This document shows positions 1 to 10,744 of a stretch of DNA of 64,000 bases, one piece after another. How positions within the stretch are numbered: the first letter of the stretch is position 1; each line of letters starts with the position of its first letter. Source of the stretch: Terebella lapidaria (Eukaryota; Annelida; Polychaeta; Terebellida; Terebellidae); assembly GCA_949152475.1 (NCBI GenBank), contig OX424561.1:28266481-28330480 (forward strand), read 5' to 3'. The notes under the pieces were generated by a model. It was given only the letters and a program-made list of their open reading frames with translations, did no database searches and was not told the origin of the DNA. The translations under genes and the position numbers were made by a program.

Positions 1-1282
1 TTTTACAATCTAAAACCAAATTAGAATACGAGTCAATTTAACAGCATTTTGAATCAAATACATGCAGGCTTCGTGCACAATATATGTACATGTATAAAAA
101 TGTGACATGTTTCATTTTGCGGATCACCACATGATGTACTTTCTAGCACGTGATATCGAGTTATTATTATTTCCCCCAACATATACGTGTACATGTATTC
201 TGACAGACTGAAATGTGATACTACAATATTTTGAGTATCAGCGTCACATGAATTGTGTTCAGAACAATGCAGGGGTCTAGAATGAAAGGCCTACATGTAT
301 GGGTCCAGACCAAACATAGTGCTCACGTGTCAAACTAACTTCAGCTAGCAAATTAATATCCACACAAAAGAAATCAGTACACGCGATTGGAAGTATACAT
401 GTAAATTCGCAGTAGAAATTGATATTCTTGTTCACTCGAGCGAGCTCGAAAAGCACATACAAACCTATCTGTTTGGAGGTCGGGTAATAATATGTATATA
501 CATACGCATTGCAGGATAATTTTACACATGTTTTTGCCCATGGGATGGCTCAAATTATGTACGCGTACATATAAATCGGGTATCATAACGCATCTCGGAG
601 TATATAGTACTCGAAGTTTAGTATTCAGGTTTCAATGAATAAATATTTTTGTTGGGGTTTTATATTACTTCGAGTTTTGCCATTAAAAGGTTTTTGTTGG
701 AAGATCTATTCAGTCCATATAAACTTTTATACAGTTGGCCATTGTGTAAAAGGCAGCGAGCAAATAAATAATGGCTTCTATCAACGTGCTATAGACATTG
801 AAATGATTTCCTCACATATTTGGCAGTGCCAACTACATGTATTAAAAAGCTAACTTGTGAAAACCGGACCAATATCTCAATGTACATGTACATGTATGTA
901 CTGTATATATGCGGACCTGGATGTGCCAAACTGCTCGCATAAGGCTTCTATGGACGAATATATAACCATCTTCTTTGTACAAGCGCATCGGTCGTCGAAG
1001 TCTGAGCCAAATTTGCTGCCAAGTATCGTCTGGATCTAGCAATCAGGATATCGACAAAATCGCCGCCACTGATCCAGACACCTCATTAATTACGATAATG
1101 ATTTTTGTGCATTCGTTTTGTCAAATTGCGCATTGCCTTATGATTTACCTGTAAAAACAGGTGAATCGTTGTGTATATCAACCGGAAACCAAGCATGGAT
1201 AAACACGTGTCCAATTGTGCAAAACACATGTGCATTAATGGATGCGAATATGGAACAAATTGGAGGAATTTGGAATTACTGA
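1..1282. other. Intergenic AT-rich DNA, no gene seen
   Basis: Reading frames here are short, lack splice-site support and have no recognisable composition. TACATGTA-like palindromes occur repeatedly, as elsewhere in the window. I see no RNA gene or bounded repeat before the tandem duplication that begins near 1283. Confidence 0.6.
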
Positions 1283-1459
1283 TCTCTCCATGATTTCCTA
1301 ATGGCCAAACGCCACAATTCGCCGAAATATCTGGGACAAAATCTATTGGCTAATACATACATAACATTGTATGCCATAAACATAAAGCTTAAGGATTTAC
1401 CAAATTGAATTGAGATATTACCAGTTTTGTGCCGTACCCAAAACGTGTTTCATATCGAA

Positions 1460-1537
1460 ATGTCTCGTTGGTGCATGAAAGAAATGGACTATGATGGATT
1501 GGATTTGTTCAAGAAACCCGTTCCACAGCTGAAAAAA
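1460..1537 (+). CDS. Candidate coding exon of unknown gene (26 codons), present in all three copies
   Basis: A 26-codon frame starts at an ATG, reads MSRWCMKEMDYDG and ends PVPQLKK, and runs directly into a textbook donor, AAA|GTAAGT, at phase 0. The same exon and donor recur at 6519-6596 and 8667-8744. I do not recognise the protein and cannot find a convincing second exon. It may be the first exon of a duplicated gene or only a chance frame beside a splice-like site. Confidence 0.3.
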
Positions 1538-2784
1538 GTAAGTTCTAGCGTTGTATTTTTGTCTCTATTGCGCAATGTTATAGTTCAGCAAAACTGCATA
1601 AAAATGGAGATGTACATGTGCACTTCATGATGTACAGGCAGTGTTGTTTTGAACACACGGAACATCCTTTTAGGCGGCAAAACGATCCATATATTATGGG
1701 ATGATATATAATTGGCCACACAAACCATGGATCACTGCATTTACTTGTACAAAATATTATAAACGTGAACACAGAGATAGATTAACAGTCATATTCAGTG
1801 GAAATCATGGAACATAATACATATAGGAGCCGTAATCACCGTCTCTTATTGAAACAGTGCAGTCGTAAACTACATATATGTATAAACCGTACTTCCTTCT
1901 TAATATTACATGTATGTAGTCATGGCAGATTCAAAATTCAGTGTATTATACATAGAGGCCCTATTGCGTGTCGAGTGTCGAATGTTTTGTGCGGTATCAT
2001 AAAAGCACATAAAACCTATACATGTATCCGTCCAGAGTGTCAGATATTGTGTGAAATTGTAAAAATAGATTCTAAAAGATGAATACTAAAGCACAAGTAC
2101 ATAAGTAGTTGCGTGTTTAATTTCAGCTGCTTCACTCACGTAAAACGTACGACTGGGGCTAGTTACACATGTAACCCTCCTTATATAGTTTACATGTAGG
2201 CTACTTATGTATGTTTAAATTGCATATCCAGTGTATGACATTTTTGCACTGAATTTGAACGAACATTGAACCACGAAAACATTGTGTGATGAATTAGAGC
2301 TATGACGCCTTGACTTACACCATAGATCTGCTTTTTGGTCTATACTTATACATATCAAGGACATGCGACATTTCTTATCTTGCATGGACGATATAAATGA
2401 CACTATGAAATGGCAGGTAATCATTCATCATCGAGAGATTTGATCGTTGGAGCAGTACTCGATATCAACATTTTATCACAAGTTAGCCCTCCCACATATT
2501 CATTGGATTTCACGTACATGTATATGGCTAGTTTGTGTGACATATGCATATATTTACATTTATCGAAATGATTTATCATAACCGGAACAAATGAAATAAA
2601 GACAAATTGGTGCAACAGAAACAATATCAACAACACGTACATTATGGTCACTTTGTCCATGGGACATTTTGTTTATTAGTACGCCAAAACAAACTTGACA
2701 AAAAATGGGACAAACCTGGACAGTGTGAACGCAAATACAACTAATCGTTTGTTTGTCCGTGTATTTATTGTTCTTGAGTAAGCA

Positions 2785-4946
2785 CACAGTCGTCAACGTG
2801 CGCACAGGATTCCTGTAGCGGAGTTACAGGAAGCCTGCAAAAAACAACAACATAATCTGAGAAAATTGATGGTAGGTGGGTATTTTTAGTTGGAAACACA
2901 TGCCAAACGAGGTTTCCAGCAAAACGACTTAGCAGATAGACTAACATAAAGATATTCTTTTGGGTGGTAGTTTCATTTGTTGTTGACACCTTCGTTATTA
3001 TTAACTATAAACACATGAAGTGAGATTATTACTCAATTATCGTCCGATTGCCCCTTTGTCTACATGAAATCACCATATAATGGAACTTTTGCCCACTGCT
3101 AATGTGCATGGGGGTTGATTGGTTCACAGTTGATCGAATTCAACAGTTAATAGGAGGTGACACTCGTCTGTTTGTGTTTGTTAAGCAATTGCTTATCGTA
3201 GCACACACGAGATATGTGCTGCAGGATTCACGTAACAGGCGCTGAAGTTTTCACGTAACAGGCGCTTCAGTATTCAAGTAACACTGGATGTAAAATTGCC
3301 CTAAAATTTCTCTTTCCACTAAATTAACTTTGTACACATCAATATAAACACATACAAAGGTCAGATTCATGGATATTGCATTGTACTGGAAAAGTACAAG
3401 CATATAGGCTGCATTATTCCTGGCTGGATCTCATCAATTGGCAATGCAAGTACCACTAGATGTAAAATTGCCCCCGAATCTCTCTTTCCACTAAATTTAC
3501 AGCAAAATTATTTATTATATTTAACAACTGGAATGGTATAATATGTACACTATACATAAACTGAATATATACAGTGCTCACCATGACCTCACTGATCAGT
3601 ATTGGGACCAGCGTGGGACTGGATGCAGTGTTGTACAATGTCATCCGTTTGCTCTGATGAGAAACTGCAGTACCCACAGTCACCAGCCATAATTCCCGGC
3701 CCCTCAGGGCCGGGTATATGTGATTGTCGTTGACCTCGCCCTATGTATCTCCTGTCTTCCGACTTCTCCGGACGACTCTCTCAGATTCAGCATACAGTGG
3801 TGTGGGTTTCGCAAATTTGTGATAAAACCCGGTACATCCCGTTAAACTGATTGAAAAACACTGCTGATATTAATGTATTAATAACAGTAATTGCCTGACA
3901 ATGGAAAGCGCTGTTTTGAATTAGTCTGCGGCTGGTATGCGCAAGTGCAATTACCGAATCTCCTACCAGTTATCTTGGAACTCGCATAAGTCTGACCTGG
4001 TTTAATTACTATAATTACCTATATTACTACGCCAACACGTAACCGCTAGTAATTATCTGTAGGAAAGTTGCTAACAAAAACACACACGTAATATAGGTTA
4101 GGTCCATGCAACACACCAATACTGATATCATTGAGGACATGATGAGCACTGTATATTCAGTTTATTATATTGTTCCAGTTGTTACACATAAGTTATTTTG
4201 CTGTAAATTTAGTGAAAGAGATATTTGGGGGCAATTTTTCATCTAGTGCTACTTGCATACTAAATTACTTTACAAAGAAGAAAAGGCATTGCCAGTTGAT
4301 GAGATCCAGCCAGAAATATCGCAAACTATATACTTGTACTTTTCCAGTACAATGCACAATCCATAAATCTGACCTTTGTATGTGTTTATATTGATGTGTA
4401 CAAAGTTAATTTAGTGGAAAGAGATATTTTGGGGCAATTTTACATCGAGTGTTACTTGAATACTGAAGCGCCTGTTACGTGAACACTGAAGCGCCCGTTA
4501 CGTGAATCCTGCAGCACATATCTCGTGTGTGCTACGATAAACAATTGCTTGACGAACACAAACAGACGAGTGTAACCTCCCATCAACTGTTGAATTTGAT
4601 CAACTGTGAACCAATCAACCCCTACGTACATTAGCAGTGGGCAAAAGTTCCATTATATGGGGATTACATGTAGACAAAGGGGCAATCGGACGATAATTGA
4701 GGAATATTCTCACTTCATGTGTTTATAGTTAATAATAACGAAGGTGTCAACAACAAATGAAACTACCACTCAAAAGAATATCTTTATGTTAGTCTATCTT
4801 CTAAGTCGTTTTGCTGGAAACCTCGTTTGGGATGTGTTTCTAACCAACAACCCACCTACCATCAATTATCTTAAACTATGTTGTTGTTTTTTGCAGGCTT
4901 CCTGTAACTCCGCTACAGGAATCCTGTGCGCACGTTGACGACTGTG
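2785..4946. mobile_element. Non-autonomous DNA transposon with very long inverted repeats and 5-bp target duplication
   Basis: The ends are inverted copies beginning CACAGTCGTCAACGTGCGCA. The inverted similarity extends inward about 700-800 bp with mismatches: the same peptide-like frame appears at 2765-2989 on minus and 4744-4938 on plus. The element is flanked by AAGCA at 2780-2784 and 4947-4951. Copy 3 of the surrounding duplication carries the uninterrupted site with one AAGCA near 10,070-10,077. A 5-bp duplication with ends starting CACAGT fits the Transib/RAG-like superfamily best, but no transposase is encoded, so the superfamily is an inference. Confidence 0.8.
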
Positions 4947-4962
4947 AAGCAAGTCCAGCTTG

Positions 4963-5295
4963 TTATTTGTCCAGTATTGAGGCTGCCCGCTCAACGAAAA
5001 GAACAATATTTGTCATACATGTAGCTTGTATATCACATGCGGCCTTGGATGGATGTACTGGGCATGTATTTTCGCAGCTATCAAGCACTTTGCCAGGGAT
5101 GAATGGAAGATGTTCTTTTGTTATAGATGTGAACATGGTAGTGTTTTGTCTGGTCTTTGATCTGTCGCCGACTACAGTGATATTGCGTGTTTGTATTTTG
5201 TTAAGTGGCTGAGGTTGAGTTGCAAAATTAGTTACCATACGTGTATGTGTAGTTTGTCTCGATATTTCCACTGCCAATATTACAAAACTGACCAT
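4963..5295 (-). CDS. Unidentified 110-codon frame, partly repeated in copy 3
   Basis: A minus-strand frame beginning MVSFVILAVEISRQ and ending VERAASILDK lies just right of the inverted-repeat element. A shorter, altered version occurs at 10135-10410 in copy 3. Residue composition is ordinary, but I see no known domain, no splice-site support and no neighbouring exons. The indel differences between the copies argue against strong constraint. Probably non-coding or a decayed fragment. Confidence 0.15.
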   Translation of the reverse strand: MVSFVILAVEISRQTTHTRMVTNFATQPQPLNKIQTRNITVVGDRSKTRQNTTMFTSITKEHLPFIPGKVLDSCENTCPVHPSKAACDIQATCMTNIVLFVERAASILDK

Positions 5296-5815
5296 GACAC
5301 TTATACATCATTTTTCTTTCCCAGATCATTTCAGAAGTAAAAGTATTATATGAACGATTATTGTATTAGGGACCGTATGCCATACACTATTAAAAGAGTA
5401 AACTAACATCGACAGGTTGGGGAAAATGCTCGGTAAAATGGAGAACAAAAATACATGTAGACTAATTATAATTGGAATTGTGATTGAAACTCAAACGTCT
5501 AACGATGTACTGTATCTGAGTAACCATTCTCCCCAGAGAACAAAACTTTCAACACCAGAGAAACAAGAAAATGCAGCTAACTACATGTCTATGTGCTGAC
5601 TTTTTCATGGAGGTTTCATGCCAAACTATCGACGCCCGTTTTGGCAGGTAAACCTTCAGACACCTACTCCAAATGAGGATTTTCTTCGTCTTTGACATAA
5701 AATCTGTCGAATTGATGGCAAACTTTTAATATTCCACAGATGTATAATGCATAAATCGATGTGTTAGGATTGAGAAAATAACGTAAGATCCTCAGATTAT
5801 CCAAAAAAGTCCAAA

Positions 5816-5941
5816 ATGGCGGAGCCGATGGAAATTGACGTTCCCAGAATGCAAAGCAAATTTTACCGCAATGACGCGTATTATGGAACACACAATTTTC
5901 TGTGCAGCAATACGTGCATGCATACATCATCTTGCGTGTGA
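5816..5941 (+). CDS. Small ATG-started frame in a strong initiation context (41 aa), duplicated
   Basis: The frame starts in the context AAAATGGCGG, close to an ideal animal initiation site. It reads MAEPMEIDVPRMQSK, continues FYRNDAYYG and stops after 41 residues. An identical frame lies at 7964-8089 in copy 2; copy 3 ends before this point. It could be a short coding exon or upstream frame of a duplicated gene. No donor site is obvious before the stop and I do not recognise the sequence. Confidence 0.25.
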   Translation: MAEPMEIDVPRMQSKFYRNDAYYGTHNFLCSNTCMHTSSCV

Positions 5942-6341
5942 CATTCTCTGGCGCTATGGTGAAGTAAACACGATGATACGTCTGCGACGCCACGGCTAAA
6001 TTTACCGTAATTTGACGTATTGTATCACATGACAATTAAGGTGTTCCATGCGGGGATGCGAATTTTTATTTTAAACTGGCCTTTCAATTCGCCCAGTAGG
6101 CATATGTATCATGATATCAGATGCAGATATTTCTCATGGTTTTCAATATTTTCTTTTATTTTTTTTTTAATGAAATACCATTTTAGTAGGCTTAGATCTA
6201 TCTGTTACATTGAGTTCAAAATAAATTTTTACTTATTAGGAATATGAATGAAGTAGGCCTATGTTTTTCATCATAATATACTGTCGTGGTGCTGATGATG
6301 TGCTCGAGCTCTAATGTCGTCCCCCGCAGTTAGCTGCATTT

Positions 6342-8489
6342 TCTCTCCATGATTTCCTAATGGCCAAACGCCACAATTCGCCGAAATATCTGGGACAAAA
6401 TCTATTGGCTAATACATACATAATATTGTATGCCATAAACATAAAGCTTAAGGATTTACCAAATTGAATTGAGATATTACCAGTTTTGTGCCGTACCCAA
6501 AACGTGTTTCATATCGAAATGTCTCGTTGGTGCATGAAAGAAATGGACTATGATGGATTGGATTTGTTCAAGAAACCCGTTCCACAGCTGAAAAAAGTAA
6601 GTTCTAGCGTTGTATTTTTGTCGCTATTGCGCAATGTTATAGTTCAGCAAAACTGCATAAAAATGGAGATGTACATGTGCACTTCATGATGTACAGGCAG
6701 TGTTGTTTTGAACACACGGAACATCCTTTTAGGCGGCAAAACGATCCATATATTATGGGATGATATATAATTGGCCACACAAACCATGGATCACTGCATT
6801 TACTTGTACAAAATATTATAAACGTGAACACAGAGATAGATTAACAGTCATATTCAGTGGAAATCATGGAACATAATACATATAGGAGCCGTAATCACCG
6901 TCTCTTATTGAAACAGTGCAGTCGTAAACTACATATATGTATAAACCGTACTTCCTTCTTAATATTACATGTATGTAGTCATGGCAGATTCAAAATTCAG
7001 TGTATTATACATAGAGGCCCTATTGCGTGTCGAGTGTCGAATGTTTTGTGCGGTATCATAAAAGCACATAAAACCTATACATGTATCCGTACAGAGTGTC
7101 AGATATTGTGTGAAATTGTAAAAATAGATTCTAAAAGATGAATACTAAAGCACAAGTACATAAGTAGTTGCGTGTTTAATTTCAGCTGCTTCACTCACGT
7201 AAAACGTACGACTGGGGCTAGTTACACATGTAACCCTCCTTATATAGTTTACATGTAGGCTACTTATGTATGTTTAAATTGCATATCCAGTGTATGACAT
7301 TTTTGCACTGAATTTGAACGAACATTGAACCACGAAAACATTGTGTGATGAATTACAGCTATGACGCCTTGACTTACACCATAGATCTGCTTTTTGGTCT
7401 ATACTTATACATATCAAGGACATGCGACATTTCTTATCTTGCATGGACGATATAAATGACACTATGAAATGGCAGGTAATCATTCATCATCGAGAGATTT
7501 GATCGTTGGAGCAGTACTCGATATCAACATTTTATCACAAGTTAGCCCTCCCACATATTCATTGGATTTCACGTACATGTATATGGCTAGTTTGTGTGAC
7601 ATATGTAGACTAATTATAATTGGAATTGTGATTGAAACTCAAACGTCTAACGATGTACTGTATCTGAGTAACCATTCTCCCCAGAGAACAAAACTTTCAA
7701 CACCAGAGAAACAAGAAAATGCAGCTAACTACATGTCTATGTGCTGACTTTTTCATGGAGGTTTCATGCCAAACTATCGACGCCCGTTTTGGCAGGTAAA
7801 CCTTCAGACACCTACTCCAAATGAGGATTTTCTTCGTCTTTGACATAAAATCTGTCGAATTGATGGCAAACTTTTAATATTCCACAGATGTATAATGCAT
7901 AAATCGATGTGTTAGGATTGAGAAAATAACGTAAGATCCTCAAATTATCCAAAAAAGTCCAAAATGGCGGAGCCGATGGAAATTGACGTTCCCAGAATGC
8001 AAAGCAAATTTTACCGCAATGACGCGTATTATGGAACACACAATTTTCTGTGCAGCAATACGTGCATGCATACATCATCTTGCGTGTGACATTCTCTGGC
8101 GCTATGGTGAAGTAAACACGATGATACGTCTGCGACGCCACGGCTAAATTTACCGTAATTTGACGTATTGTATCACATGACAATTAAGGTGTTCCATGCG
8201 GGGATGCGAATTTTTATTTTAAACTGGCCTTTCAATTCGCCCAGTAGGCATATGTATCATGATATCAGATGCAGATATTTCTCATGGTTTTCAATATTTT
8301 CTTTTATTTTTTTTTTAATGAAATACCATTTTAGTAGGCTTAGATCTATCTGTTACATTGAGTTCAAAATAAATTTTTACTTATTAGGAATATGAATGAA
8401 GTAGGCCTATGTTTTTCATCATAATATACTGTCGTGGTGCTGATGATGTGCTCGAGCTCTAATGTCGTCCCCCGCAGTTAGCTGCATTT
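6342..8489 (+). repeat. Tandem duplication, copy 2 (part Y deleted)
   Basis: This 2,148-bp copy joins X directly to Z near 7605: the sequence goes from the X end (GACATATG) straight into TAGACTAATTATAATTGG, skipping the whole Y part seen in copies 1 and 3. Otherwise it is almost identical to copy 1. Its boundary with copy 3 repeats the boundary with copy 1 exactly, as expected from unequal exchange. Confidence 0.9.
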
Positions 8490-10679
8490 TCTCTCCATGA
8501 TTTCCTAATGGCCAAACGCCACAATTCGCCGAAATATCTGGGACAAAATCTATTGGCTAATACATACATAACATTGTATGCCATAAACATAAAGCTTAAG
8601 GATTTACCAAATTGAATTGAGATATTACCAGTTTTGTGCCGTACCCAAAACGTGTTTCATATCGAAATGTCTCGTTGGTGCATGAAAGAAATGGACTATG
8701 ATGGATTGGATTTGTTCAAGAAACCCGTTCCACAGCTGAAAAAAGTAAGTTCTAGCGTTGTATTTTTGTCGCTATTGCGCAATGTTATAGTTCAGCAAAA
8801 CTGCATAAAAATGGAGATGTACATGTGCACTTCATGATGTACAGGCAGTGTTGTTTTGAACACACGGAACATCCTTTTAGGCGGCAAAACGATCCATATA
8901 TTATGGGATGATATATAATTGGCCACACAAACCATGGATCACTGCATTTACTTGTACAAAATATTATAAACGTGAACACAGAGATAGATTAACAGTCATA
9001 TTCAGTGGAAATCATGGAACATAATACATATAGGAGCCGTAATCACCGTCTCTTATTGAAACAGTGCAGTCGTAAACTACATATATGTATAAACCGTACT
9101 TCCTTCTTAATATTACATGTATGTAGTCATGGCAGATTCAAAATTCAGTGTATTATACATAGAGGCCCTATTGCGTGTCGAGTGTCGAATGTTTTGTGCG
9201 GTATCATAAAAGCACATAAAACCTATACATGTATCCGTCCAGAGTGTCAGATATTGTGTGAAATTGTAAAAATAGATTCTAAAAGATGAATACTAAAGCA
9301 CAAGTACATAAGTAGTTGCGTGTTTAATTTCAGCTGCTTTAGTCACGTAAAACATACGACTGGGGCTAGTTACACATGTAACCCTCCTTATATAGTTTAC
9401 ATGTAGGCTACTTATGTATGTTTAAATTGCATATCCAGTGTATGACATTTTTGCACTGAATTTGAACGAACATTGAAAACATTTGCTGATGGAATATGCA
9501 CGTTTAAATGGTAACTATTCGTTCTCAGCCATATAGTATTTTTAACGATGGGTACCACGAAAACATTGTGTGATGAATTACATCTATGACGCCTTGACTT
9601 ACACCATAGATCTGCTTTTTGGTCTATACTTATACATATCAAGGACATGCGAAATTTCTTATCTTGCATGAACGATATAAATGACACTATGAAATGGCAG
9701 GTAATCATTCATCATCGAGAGATTTGATCGTTGGAGCAGTACTCGATATCAACATTTTATCACAAGTTAGCCCTCCCACATACATATATTCATTGGATTT
9801 CACGTACATGTATATGGCTAGTTTGTGTGACATATGCATATATTTACATTTATCGAAATGATTTATCATAACCGGAACAAATGAAATAAAGACAAATTGG
9901 TGCAACAGAAACAATATCAACAGCACTTACATTATGGTCACTTTGTCCATGGGACATTTTGTTTATTAGTACGCCAAAACAAACTTGACAAAAAATGGGA
10001 CAAACCTGGACAGTGTGAACGCAAATACAACTAATCGTTTGTTTGTCCGTGCCTTTATTGTTCTTGAGTAAGCAAGTCCAGCTTGCTATTTGTCCAGTAT
10101 TGAGGCTGCCCGCTCAACCAAAAGACAATATTTGTCATAGCTTGTATATCACATGCGGCCTTGGATGGATGTACTGGACGTTATTTTCGCAGCTATCAAG
10201 CACTTTGCCAGGGATGAATGGAAGATGTTCTTTTGTTATAGATGTGAACACGGTAGTGTTTTGTCTGGTCTTTGATCTGTCGCCGACTACAGTGATATTG
10301 CGTGTTTGTATTTTGTTAAGTGGCTGAGGTTGAGTTGCAAAATTAGTTACCATACGTGTATGTGCAGTTTGTCTCGATATTTCCACTGCCAATATTACAA
10401 AACTGACCATGACACTTATACATCATTTTTCTTTCCCAGATCATTTCAGAAGTAAAAGTATTATATGAACGATTATTGTATTAGGGACTGTAGGCCATAC
10501 ACTATTAAAAGAGTAAACTAACATCGACAGGTTGGGGAAAATGCTCGGTAAAATGGAGAACAAATATACATGTAGACTAATTATAATTGGAATTGTGATT
10601 GAAACTCAAACGTCTAACGATGTACTCTATCTGAGTAACCATTCTCCCCAGAGGACAAAACTTTCAACACCAGAGAAAA
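8490..10679 (+). repeat. Tandem duplication, copy 3 (empty transposon site, truncated Z)
   Basis: This copy keeps X and Y but only the start of Z, ending near 10,679 just before the PRAME-like gene. Y lacks the 2,162-bp element of copy 1 and has an intact site near 10,070. X holds about 77 extra bases near 9476-9552 that are absent from copies 1 and 2. Several small indels elsewhere in Y also distinguish it from copy 1. Confidence 0.85.
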
Positions 10680-10744
10680 AAACCTTTTAAAAGCCTATCA
10701 TTTTATTCTATTCAACGTTCTCCTTTTTCACCCCTATCCCCCAG

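Larger units (their letters stand above)
1283..6341 (+). repeat. Tandem duplication, copy 1 (X-Y-Z, with transposon inserted in Y)
   Basis: First of three direct copies of one segment. Compared with copies 2 and 3 the unit has parts X (1283 to about 2543), Y (about 2544-5456) and Z (about 5457-6341). Y is long here because a 2,162-bp inverted-repeat element occupies 2785-4946. The copies are near-identical over long stretches, so the duplication is recent. Each X contains the same candidate exon and Z contains the same small ATG-started frame. Confidence 0.9.

Noticed and set aside
1798-2082. 94-codon frame, repeated at 6857 and 9005
   Set aside because: Identical only because the segment is duplicated. 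The composition is Cys/His/Ile-rich in an AT-rich-noise manner, with no splice sites or domain.
5664-6035. 123-codon minus-strand frame, repeated at 7812
   Set aside because: It is antisense to the better-supported ATG frame at 5816 and shows no protein-like pattern.
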